5,384 nucleotides of DNA from contig JAFSTZ010000411.1 of the NCBI GenBank assembly GCA_017445525.1, positions 1-5,384 on the forward strand. Direction: 5' to 3'. Shown here one piece after another: positions 1 to 5,384 of this stretch. Both the position numbers and the translations under genes were made by a program. The DNA comes from Eubacterium sp. (GTDB lineage: Bacteria; Bacillota; Clostridia; Lachnospirales; Lachnospiraceae). A model generated the notes under the pieces. That model saw only the letters and a list, made by a program, of their open reading frames with translations. It did no database searches and was not told the origin of the DNA. The first letter of the stretch is position 1, and each line of letters starts with the position of its first letter.

Positions 1-291
1 AGGGGTGCCATGAAGCTTACATTTCCCGTGTCGAGACACTATTTTTCTTTGGAGAATTATGAAGATGATATCGAGACATGGAATTATCATGATATAAATG
101 TTAAGGTGTACGGTATCGACAGATCGGTGGCGGACGTGATCGGGATTGCGGATAACCACAATGACAGGAGTGTCAGGGAGGTTATCAACGCATATAAGGA
201 GCGGTCGGATGCCGATATCGAAAGATGTATCGCTTACGCGGATGCCATGCGCGTGGGACGTATCGTCAGGGAGTTGCTGGATGTTAAGTAG
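1..291 (+). CDS. AbiEi-like antitoxin/transcriptional regulator, C-terminal part (5' truncated)
   Basis: The reading frame is open from the window edge to a TAG at 289-291, giving 96 visible residues. An ATG at 10 is preceded by a purine-rich AGGGG, so a 93-residue protein starting there is possible. I favour a truncated longer protein, because the residues around this Met (MKLTFPVSRHYFSL) resemble the central 'MTFP' strand of AbiEi-type antitoxins, which lies after an N-terminal winged helix in proteins of about 200 residues. The rest also fits that family: a 'VKVYGIDRSVADVI' segment comparable to the family's 'VKVY..ERTV.D' element, followed by helices ending in 'YADAMRVGRIVRELLDV', like the usual 'YA...RVE..IR.YLEVL' end. 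Known AbiEi proteins repress their own operon and neutralise the AbiEii nucleotidyltransferase toxin. No such toxin gene follows here; the next gene is a chemoreceptor. The winged helix, if present, is outside the window. The family call comes from remembered motifs and is moderately sure. Confidence 0.6.
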   Translation, partial: RGAMKLTFPVSRHYFSLENYEDDIETWNYHDINVKVYGIDRSVADVIGIADNHNDRSVREVINAYKERSDADIERCIAYADAMRVGRIVRELLDVK

Positions 292-364
292 GTAAAACAT
301 AAAGCGTTCAGATATCGCTGTTGTGTCGATAAGTGGATTACGGCTAAAGCAGCATAAGTTTACG

Positions 365-390
365 ATAAAATCAAAAACACTTGATTTTAT
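365..390. repeat. Perfect 10-bp inverted repeat over the chemoreceptor promoter -35 box
   Basis: ATAAAATCAA at 365-374 is exactly reverse-complementary to TTGATTTTAT at 381-390, with a 6-base spacer AAACAC. The right arm contains the TTGATT -35 hexamer of the promoter at 381-409, so a protein bound here would compete with RNA polymerase. The geometry is that of an operator for a dimeric regulator. An alternative is a weak hairpin ending the upstream transcript, but the stem has only two G-C pairs and no clear T-run follows. The symmetry is seen directly; the operator role is inferred. Confidence 0.55.
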
Positions 391-409
391 ATGTGAAATA
401 TGTTATCAT
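381..409 (+). promoter_or_regulatory. Predicted extended -10 promoter of the chemoreceptor gene
   Basis: The -35 box is TTGATT (381-386) and the -10 box is TATCAT (404-409), separated by exactly 17 bp. A TGT triplet just before the -10 makes it an extended -10 promoter. Transcription would begin near 416, giving a leader of roughly 33 nt before the ATG at 449. This start lies downstream of the upstream GTG at 323, which argues against the longer reading frame. No match to the flagellar/chemotaxis sigma factor (SigD/FliA) consensus was found with correct spacing. Confidence 0.6.
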
Positions 410-438
410 GTTTTTCAATTGGACACTGTTAAAGAAAT

Positions 439-443
439 GGAGG
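439..443 (+). promoter_or_regulatory. Ribosome binding site deciding the chemoreceptor start
   Basis: GGAGG (followed by AA) sits 5 nt before the ATG at 449. The frame stays open upstream to a GTG at 323, but that GTG has no Shine-Dalgarno sequence and precedes the predicted promoter. The 42 extra residues it would add are also not the short N-terminus expected directly before the first membrane helix of a chemoreceptor. Confidence 0.8.
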
Positions 444-448
444 AAGCT

Positions 449-2437
449 ATGTTTAAGACGATTAGAGGAACTTTGACATCTACGGTGATCATTATCGTAG
501 CCATAGCTATGATAGGTTTGGCTGTATCCTCACTTATGTTTTCGGGATACAATCTTGATAAGTCTGCAAGAGACAGTCTTCAGGCAAAGGCAAACTATCA
601 TGCAGAGCAGATAAATGCCTGGTTAACAGGCGAGAAGGCCATGGCCGAGGGAGCTATGGGAGGTATACTTTCCCTTGGAACAGATAGTCCTGACAAACAG
701 GCTTTGAACAATATCCTTGTCGGCGCTGCCATGGGCAGACAGAATCTTCTCAATATCTATGTCGGCAATGAGAAAAAAGAGTTTGTACAGCTCGATATAA
801 ATGCCGAAGCACCTGAGGGATACGATCCGACTCAGCGTGGATGGTACAAGGCGGCAGTAGAAGCAAAGGCGACTATCGTTACGGATCCGTATATGGATGT
901 GCTGATCGGCGGAATGTGCGTGACAGTTGCATCTCCGATCTATATAAATGACCAGCTTTGGGGAGTTGTCGGCGCAGACTATACGCTTGACACTATCACT
1001 GATATAACCAATTCCGCTGCGGATGATGAAGGTACATACGGCTTTCTGGTAGATACAGCAGGAAACTTTGTTATGCATCAGAACAGTGCATGGATGCCGG
1101 GAGAGGAAACGGCAACGGCAGTTGCTGATGTGATGCCGGATATCGCGGGTGTTGTAACTGCTCCGGGGTCCGAGGTTACGGTCGCAAAAGACTACGATGA
1201 TACGATGACTTATTTCTCTACCGCTGTTGTTAATTCCTGCGGTTGGGTATTCGGTATGGCTACGATGCAGAGTACCGTCAACGATGTTTTGAATGTTATC
1301 CTCTTCATCAGTATAGGAGTCACACTTGTCGCACTTGCACTTGTTATCATACTTATGATGGCCCTTGTGAAGAAGAACCTTCGCCCTGTGGAAAGTATGG
1401 AGCAGTTTGTTATCGACAACCTGATCGATGACGAGAGCAGTCTTTCAGGTATGAAAGAGGTTGATAAGATACGCAAGTTAACTGATATCCTGCAAGTGAG
1501 ATTCCTCACAACCATCGACAAGACCAAGCAGGAGTCGGTTGTGATCGAAGATATGATGAGTGATGCTCACGGCAAGATCGGTCAGATGAATGACGAGATC
1601 ACTACCATCAGCGCAGCTATGGAGGAGACCGGAGCAAGTGTAGATACACAGACAGAGAGTATTAAGAATATCAGTGCTACCTGTTCAGAGGTCAGCATCG
1701 CAGTTGACAAGCTGGCTAACGAGGCTCAGGAGATGGCTGAGAAGGCTCACGACATCCAGCAGCATGTCGAGGAGATGGTTCCGGATATCATCAGGAATAA
1801 GAACAGTGCGATGGCTATCACCAAGGAAAGTGGCAAGAAGCTTGAGGCCGCTATCGAGGGCGCAAAGATCATACAGGAGATCGTCGGTGTATCGGATTCC
1901 ATCAGGTCTATCGCAAGCCAGACAAACCTTCTTGCATTGAACGCTTCCATAGAGGCGGCAAGAGCAGGCGAGGCAGGCAAGGGATTTGCGGTTGTTGCCA
2001 GTGAGATCGGAACTCTGTCACAGAGTACCAACGATGAGATAGATAAGGTTGCAGAGCTCACAGGAAAGGTTATCTCCAGTGTGGATGCACTGTCAAGTGA
2101 GAGTAACTCGATACTTCAGTTTATCGATGAGAAGGTCATGAAGGATTACGAGGGTCTTGAGACTCTTGCAAACGACTACGACAGAGATGCTTCCTACTAT
2201 GCGGAGGTCAGCTCGGATCTCGGAGCTGCGGCAGAAGAGCTCACCGCATCGGTTGATACTATCAACAGTATCATCACGACGATAGAAGAGTCACAGCATG
2301 AGGTCAATCGTGCCGTGCAGGAGGTAAATGATACACTTCAGGATATCGCTATGAACTCGGATGCGATATCGGGAGAGACCGAAGATGTGCTGAAGAGCAT
2401 ACAGGGTCTTAAGAATACCGTTGAGGGGGCAGAATAA
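449..2437 (+). CDS. Methyl-accepting chemotaxis protein with dCache amino-acid-type sensor domain
   Basis: This is a 662-residue transmembrane chemoreceptor that would sense an extracellular ligand and control CheA kinase through CheW. Numbered from the ATG at 449, membrane helix 1 is about residues 9-31, the extracellular dCache domain about 33-279, and membrane helix 2 about 280-307. The sensor carries Y125, R130, W132, Y133, Y148, D150 and D177 (in [14 protein letters not shown] and GADYT), the pattern and spacing I recall for amino-acid-binding dCache domains such as PctA. A short HAMP-like stretch with a proline (NLRPVES) follows helix 2 but is not a typical HAMP. The cytoplasmic coiled coil has the highly conserved hairpin tip at about 476-526 ([19 protein letters not shown], then [14 protein letters not shown]). 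Two methylation-type sites are visible, EETGAS (E392/E393) and EELTAS (E596/E597), one on each arm. The C-terminus (KNTVEGAE) lacks the CheR-tethering NWETF-type pentapeptide. Genes for CheA, CheW or other chemotaxis proteins are not adjacent. Confidence 0.93.
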   Translation: MFKTIRGTLTSTVIIIVAIAMIGLAVSSLMFSGYNLDKSARDSLQAKANYHAEQINAWLTGEKAMAEGAMGGILSLGTDSPDKQALNNILVGAAMGRQNLLNIYVGNEKKEFVQLDINAEAPEGYDPTQRGWYKAAVEAKATIVTDPYMDVLIGGMCVTVASPIYINDQLWGVVGADYTLDTITDITNSAADDEGTYGFLVDTAGNFVMHQNSAWMPGEETATAVADVMPDIAGVVTAPGSEVTVAKDYDDTMTYFSTAVVNSCGWVFGMATMQSTVNDVLNVILFISIGVTLVALALVIILMMALVKKNLRPVESMEQFVIDNLIDDESSLSGMKEVDKIRKLTDILQVRFLTTIDKTKQESVVIEDMMSDAHGKIGQMNDEITTISAAMEETGASVDTQTESIKNISATCSEVSIAVDKLANEAQEMAEKAHDIQQHVEEMVPDIIRNKNSAMAITKESGKKLEAAIEGAKIIQEIVGVSDSIRSIASQTNLLALNASIEAARAGEAGKGFAVVASEIGTLSQSTNDEIDKVAELTGKVISSVDALSSESNSILQFIDEKVMKDYEGLETLANDYDRDASYYAEVSSDLGAAAEELTASVDTINSIITTIEESQHEVNRAVQEVNDTLQDIAMNSDAISGETEDVLKSIQGLKNTVEGAE

Positions 2438-2457
2438 ATAGCCACTCTATAGATGAG

Positions 2458-2567
2458 TTTGTAAATTAATGTGCCCGGAGCGCTGATGTCCGATGACATA
2501 TTCTTCGAAGACAGATAAAGTCTTCTCAGAATATGCACGGACGCCGCTCCGGGTATTAGTTTACAAA
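2458..2567. repeat. Long imperfect inverted repeat (about 110 bp) between convergent genes
   Basis: Five nested stems cover nearly the whole interval. The outer stem pairs TTTGTAAATTAAT (2458-2470) with ATTAGTTTACAAA (2555-2567) with one G-T wobble. CCCGGAGCG (2474-2482) pairs perfectly with CGCTCCGGG (2545-2553). TGTCCG (2487-2492) pairs with CGGACG (2538-2543). CATATTCT (2497-2504) pairs with AGAATATG (2528-2535). GAAGAC (2507-2512) pairs with GTCTTC (2520-2525), closing a 7-base loop. Only small bulges separate the stems. It begins 20 bp after the chemoreceptor stop and ends 20 bp before the thyX stop, so it lies in the 3' region of both transcripts. There is no T-run on either strand as in a standard intrinsic terminator, though it could still act as a two-way transcript barrier or 3' stabiliser. 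A miniature inverted-repeat element is the main alternative; no clear target-site duplication is visible. The pairing is seen directly; the role is unknown. Confidence 0.8.
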
Positions 2568-2587
2568 AGAAATGTAGTGTGGCGGGA

Positions 2588-3259
2588 TTAGTCTGCTGAC
2601 AAAGGACGGGATTCGTATGGCTCGATATCTTCGAAAAACAGGGGAAGCTTTTCCTTGAACTCCTTGAGGGCGATATTTGCGACTTCGCGCATCTGAGGGT
2701 GTGCTGCCTTTTCTGTGCGCAGGCGGAAGAAGTTTCTCCAGGAGCGAAGGTTCATCGTGATGACGATCTCGGTCTTCAGTGAGTTCGGAAGCACGGATCT
2801 CGCCTCCTGTGCCGTTGCGCCTGCCTCGAGCATTTCGAAGTAGGCTTTTTCTGACTCCTCCATGGATCTCATCCAGATGTCATACTTCTTTTTATCTGCA
2901 GGATCTTCCAGATTGTAGTTAAATCCACCGGCGAGGTCGATAACCGTGATCTCGTTTCCGAACTTATCGCTGGTATAGTTGCAGTATCTGGTGCTCTCCT
3001 GTGAGTAGCTTGCGATCCTGTGACGCACGATCTCATGAGTCACCCCGCGGTCGCAGACGAATCTTACAGTGATCGCTTCGTGCTCAATAACGGACTCATG
3101 TCCTCTTTTCAGTATGTTCCCGATAAATCTCTCAGCGGTACCGTCTGCTATATTATCTTCCGATTTATAACACACTCTTCCGATTTTTTCTATTTTCTTA
3201 ATGATCTTATCATAATCATCCATATCGATGATTTCAACACTGGGTTTGATAACTCTCAT
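2588..3259 (-). CDS. thyX: Flavin-dependent thymidylate synthase ThyX
   Basis: ThyX makes dTMP from dUMP in the cytoplasm, using methylenetetrahydrofolate as carbon donor and FAD/NAD(P)H for reduction. With the start used here the protein has 223 residues, typical of the family. The diagnostic RHRx7S motif is complete at residues 79-89 (RHRIASYSQES), with the following R91. The second conserved block NLRSWRNFFRLR is at 170-181 and ends in AAHPQMRE (185-192), the usual nucleotide-binding region. The frame is open further upstream, but the ATG at 3259 begins 'MRVIKPSVEII', where clostridial ThyX proteins usually start, and has AAAGGA 8 nt before it. An in-frame ATG at 3268 (226 residues) with AAGGA 4 nt upstream is nearly as good. 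Starts further upstream are unlikely, as they would overlap the predicted promoters. The gene is convergent with the chemoreceptor gene and divergent from ileS. The protein is intact, with no missing motif residue. Confidence 0.95.
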   Translation of the reverse strand: MRVIKPSVEIIDMDDYDKIIKKIEKIGRVCYKSEDNIADGTAERFIGNILKRGHESVIEHEAITVRFVCDRGVTHEIVRHRIASYSQESTRYCNYTSDKFGNEITVIDLAGGFNYNLEDPADKKKYDIWMRSMEESEKAYFEMLEAGATAQEARSVLPNSLKTEIVITMNLRSWRNFFRLRTEKAAHPQMREVANIALKEFKEKLPLFFEDIEPYESRPLSAD

Positions 3260-3313
3260 CTTTCTCATCCTTTCCTTATTGTCCGGAGTGTCACTTTCTT
3301 GCACATCCGCCTG

Positions 3314-3342
3314 ATTATACCTACAAACATGGAGTATATCAT
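3314..3342 (-). promoter_or_regulatory. Candidate thyX promoter P1 (proximal)
   Basis: Read on the minus strand, a consensus -10 TATAAT (3319-3314) lies 17 bp downstream of ATGATA (3342-3337), a 4-of-6 match to TTGACA. Transcription would start near 3307, leaving a leader of about 48 nt before the start codon at 3259. The -35 hexamer overlaps the -10 of the second candidate promoter, so the two could compete. Confidence 0.45.
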
Positions 3343-3361
3343 GTTTCACACAAAAACGCAA
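3333..3361 (-). promoter_or_regulatory. Candidate thyX promoter P2 (distal, extended -10)
   Basis: On the minus strand, TTGCGT (3361-3356) and TATACT (3338-3333) are separated by 17 bp, and a TGA triplet precedes the -10, giving an extended -10 element. The start site would be near 3326, with a leader of about 67 nt. Its -35 lies inside the left arm of the 13-bp inverted repeat, so a regulator binding that arm would probably affect this promoter. Confidence 0.5.
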
Positions 3362-3432
3362 GATATGGCTCAAATATTTTATTCTCGCGCCATAACCGCA
3401 CGTATTTTCTTGACATTTCCTTGCGTTTTTGT
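3350..3432. repeat. Perfect 13-bp inverted repeat spanning the divergent thyX-ileS promoters
   Basis: ACAAAAACGCAAG at 3350-3362 is the exact reverse complement of CTTGCGTTTTTGT at 3420-3432, with 57 bp between the arms. The right arm fills the end of the spacer between the ileS -35 and -10 boxes and abuts the -10. The left arm covers the -35 of thyX promoter P2. A smaller inverted pair, TATGGC (3364-3369) and GCCATA (3389-3394), is nested inside. Each divergent promoter therefore carries the same 13-mer in its own direction of transcription. This suggests a shared regulatory site, though no known operator was recognised. Confidence 0.6.
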
Positions 3433-3438
3433 TAAAAT
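3410..3438 (+). promoter_or_regulatory. Predicted ileS promoter
   Basis: A perfect -35 TTGACA (3410-3415) and a -10 TAAAAT (3433-3438) are separated by the optimal 17 bp, so strong housekeeping-type expression is expected. Transcription should begin near 3445, leaving a leader of only about 27 nt. That is too short for a T-box riboswitch, and no T-box consensus (AGGGTGGNACCGCG-like) occurs in the intergenic region. Confidence 0.8.
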
Positions 3439-3471
3439 ATTTGTACTTATGTTTATACGGGAGGAACCAGG

Positions 3472-5384
3472 ATGTACAAGAAAGTCACGACGGATATGCA
3501 ATTCGTCGATCGCGAGAAGGAAATCGAGGATTTTTGGCGCGATAACGATATCTTCAAAAAGAGCATAGAACTTAGGGAGAACGCGCCGACATATATGTTT
3601 TATGATGGCCCGCCGACTGCCAACGGCAAGCCGCATATCGGACATGTCCTCACCCGTGTTATCAAGGATATGATTCCGAGATATCGCACCATGAAGGGAT
3701 ACAAGGTGCCGAGAAAGGCCGGATGGGACACTCACGGATTGCCGGTGGAGCTTGAAGTGGAGAAAGCTCTCGGACTTGACGGCAAGGAGCAGATTGAGGA
3801 GTACGGTCTCGATCCGTTTATCAACAAGTGCAAGGAATCCGTCTGGAAGTACAAAGGCATGTGGGAGGAGTTCTCCGGCGTTGTCGGCTTCTGGGCTGAT
3901 ATGGATGATCCGTATGTCACCTATCATGACGACTTTATCGAGTCGGAGTGGTGGGCGCTGAAGGAGATCTGGGACAAGGGACTTCTCTACAAGGGATTCA
4001 AGATCGTTCCTTACTGTCCGCGTTGCGGAACCCCTCTCTCCTCACACGAGGTTGCTCAGGGTTATAAAAATGTCAAGGAGCGCTCAGCGATAGTCCGTTT
4101 CAAAGTCATCGGCGAGGATGCTTACTTCCTGGCATGGACGACGACCCCGTGGACACTGCCGAGCAACGTCGCTCTCTGCGTGAACCCGGACGAGACCTAC
4201 TGCAAGGTAAAGGCTATCGACGGTTACACCTACTATATGGCAGAGGCACTGCTCGATACAGTGCTCAATGATCTTTTGGAAAAATACGATGCTACACCTG
4301 ACGGCAAGGCTTATGAGGTTCTGGAGAGCTTCAAGGGAACAGACCTTGAGAGAAAAGAGTATGAGCCTCTCTTTGATTTTGTAAAGCCTACATGCGAGAA
4401 GCAGCATAAAAAGGCTCACTTCATCACCTGTGACAGCTATGTAACCATGACAGACGGTACAGGTATAGTTCATATCGCTCCTGCATTTGGTGAGGACGAT
4501 GCCAAGGTCGGCAGAAACTATGATCTGCCGTTTGTACAGTTCGTCGATGACAAGGGACTTATGACTGAGGAGACTCCTTATGTCGGAACATTTGTCAAGG
4601 ACGCTGATCCTATGGTGATCAAGGATCTTTCCGAGAAAAAGCTGCTGTTCTCTGCGCCGAAGTTCGAGCATGATTATCCGTTCTGCTGGCGTTGTGATAC
4701 ACCGCTTATCTACTATGCGAGAGAGTCCTGGTATATCGAGATGACCAAGGTCAAGGACGATCTTATCGCTAACAATAAAACCATCAACTGGATCCCTGAG
4801 TCCATCGGTACCGGACGCTTCGGCGACTGGCTGGAGAACATCCAGGATTGGGCGGTATCGAGAAATCGTTATTGGGGGACTCCTCTCAACATCTGGGAGT
4901 GCGAGGAGTGCGGTGAGCAGATCGCTATCGGTTCGAGAGAGGAGCTTGCCGAGAAGTCGGGCAATCCCGATGCTAAAAATGTTGAGCTTCATCGTCCTTA
5001 TATAGACGAGATCACCTGTACCTGTCCGAAGTGCGGCAAGACCATGAGAAGGGTACCCGAGGTCATCGACTGCTGGTTTGATTCGGGAGCGATGCCCTTT
5101 GCGCAGCATCACTATCCCTTTGAGAACAAAGATCTTTTCGAGGCGCAGTTCCCGGCACAGTTTATATCCGAGGCGGTGGATCAGACGAGGGGGTGGTTCT
5201 ACTCGCTTTTGGCGGAGTCGACACTGCTCTTTAACAAAGCTCCTTATGAGAACGTCATCGTACTCGGACATGTCCAGGACAAGGACGGTCAGAAGATGAG
5301 CAAGAGCAAGGGCAACGCAGTTGATCCGATGGAGGCACTGAAGAAGTTCGGAGCTGATGCTATACGGTGGTATTTTTATATCAA
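3472..5384 (+). CDS. ileS: Isoleucyl-tRNA synthetase, type 2 (eukaryote-like), 3' truncated by window end
   Basis: The enzyme charges tRNA-Ile with isoleucine in the cytoplasm. The ATG at 3472 is preceded by GGGAGGA (3459-3465), and the frame is open to the window end, giving 637 codons plus two bases of a protein usually about 1,040 residues long. Class I synthetase signatures are clear: PHIGH at 54-58 within [23 protein letters not shown] at 84-93, and KMSKS at 608-612. The editing (CP1) domain shows [10 protein letters not shown] at 223-232 and [15 protein letters not shown] at 329-343, with the conserved Asp at about 342-343. Four cysteine knuckles (182/185, 405/408, 477/480, 518/521) suggest two zinc sites, as in Thermus IleRS. 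'[21 protein letters not shown]' with '[12 protein letters not shown]' is characteristic of the IleS2 branch, linked to natural mupirocin tolerance. The HIGH motif is the standard form. The anticodon-binding region lies beyond the window. The gene is divergent from thyX and has no T-box leader. Confidence 0.97.
   Translation, partial: MYKKVTTDMQFVDREKEIEDFWRDNDIFKKSIELRENAPTYMFYDGPPTANGKPHIGHVLTRVIKDMIPRYRTMKGYKVPRKAGWDTHGLPVELEVEKALGLDGKEQIEEYGLDPFINKCKESVWKYKGMWEEFSGVVGFWADMDDPYVTYHDDFIESEWWALKEIWDKGLLYKGFKIVPYCPRCGTPLSSHEVAQGYKNVKERSAIVRFKVIGEDAYFLAWTTTPWTLPSNVALCVNPDETYCKVKAIDGYTYYMAEALLDTVLNDLLEKYDATPDGKAYEVLESFKGTDLERKEYEPLFDFVKPTCEKQHKKAHFITCDSYVTMTDGTGIVHIAPAFGEDDAKVGRNYDLPFVQFVDDKGLMTEETPYVGTFVKDADPMVIKDLSEKKLLFSAPKFEHDYPFCWRCDTPLIYYARESWYIEMTKVKDDLIANNKTINWIPESIGTGRFGDWLENIQDWAVSRNRYWGTPLNIWECEECGEQIAIGSREELAEKSGNPDAKNVELHRPYIDEITCTCPKCGKTMRRVPEVIDCWFDSGAMPFAQHHYPFENKDLFEAQFPAQFISEAVDQTRGWFYSLLAESTLLFNKAPYENVIVLGHVQDKDGQKMSKSKGNAVDPMEALKKFGADAIRWYFYI

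Noticed and set aside
303..319. Possible small hairpin (AGCG ... CGCT) just after the AbiEi-like gene as a terminator
   Set aside because: The stem is only 4 bp and no T-run follows, so it cannot be supported as a terminator.
345..368. Possible flagellar/chemotaxis sigma factor promoter (TAAA at 345 and TACGATAA at 361)
   Set aside because: The gap between the boxes is 12 nt instead of the expected 15, and the second box lacks the leading GC; the extended -10 promoter downstream is a better fit.
323..448. GTG at 323 as the chemoreceptor start (42 extra residues)
   Set aside because: It has no ribosome binding site, and it lies upstream of the predicted promoter and its palindrome. The ATG at 449 has GGAGG at ideal spacing and gives a normal receptor N-terminus.
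3287..3295. Short palindrome AGTGTCACT in the thyX leader
   Set aside because: With only 4-bp arms it is expected by chance, and it does not coincide with a promoter element or ribosome binding site.
3260..3471. T-box riboswitch upstream of ileS
   Set aside because: No T-box core sequence or terminator/antiterminator pair was found, and the promoter at 3410-3438 leaves too little leader.
3020..3568. A 182-codon plus-strand frame crossing the thyX start and the ileS start
   Set aside because: It overlaps thyX in antisense, runs through the divergent promoters and ends within ileS in another frame. It has no recognisable domain.
3379..3927. A 182-codon minus-strand frame opposite the ileS start
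   Set aside because: It is antisense to the conserved HIGH region of ileS and spans the ileS promoter; it appears to be a shadow of the real gene.
4084..5271. A 395-codon open frame on the minus strand inside ileS
   Set aside because: It lies opposite a continuous ileS frame with all catalytic and editing motifs. Its translation shows no recognisable domain, and long antisense frames are common opposite codon-biased genes.

Overview
The window looks like chromosomal DNA from a motile, anaerobic, Gram-positive Clostridia member, most likely a Lachnospiraceae relative such as the Butyrivibrio/Roseburia group. This is inferred from the style of the proteins, not from a database search. The clues are an eukaryote-like (type 2) isoleucyl-tRNA synthetase, a flavin-dependent thymidylate synthase (ThyX), a methyl-accepting chemotaxis protein whose signalling region resembles those of Clostridia, strong GGAGG ribosome binding sites and near-consensus housekeeping (sigma-A type) promoters.

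Layout. Positions 1-291 (+) hold the 3' end of a gene resembling AbiEi-type antitoxin/regulators, cut off by the window start. After a 157-bp gap with an extended -10 promoter and a perfect 10-bp inverted repeat over its -35 box, a transmembrane chemoreceptor gene runs from 449 to 2437 (+). It is a 662-residue protein with a dCache sensor carrying the residue pattern of amino-acid-binding dCache domains. Between this gene and the convergent thyX gene (2588-3259, -) lies a roughly 110-bp imperfect inverted repeat that could fold into one long hairpin. thyX and ileS (3472 to beyond 5384, +) are divergent. Their 212-bp intergenic region holds a near-perfect ileS promoter, two candidate thyX promoters and a perfect 13-bp inverted repeat with one arm in each promoter zone. 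The ileS gene is cut by the window end after about 637 codons.

How the genes relate. No operon or dedicated system is evident. The AbiEi-like gene has no toxin partner downstream, the chemoreceptor appears to be its own transcription unit, and thyX (dTMP synthesis) and ileS (Ile-tRNA charging) are housekeeping genes that may share regulatory DNA. I see no CRISPR array, tRNA or rRNA gene, transposase or complete defence system. The points most worth following up are non-coding: the long hairpin at 2458-2567, the paired 13-bp repeats between thyX and ileS, and the palindrome in the chemoreceptor promoter.
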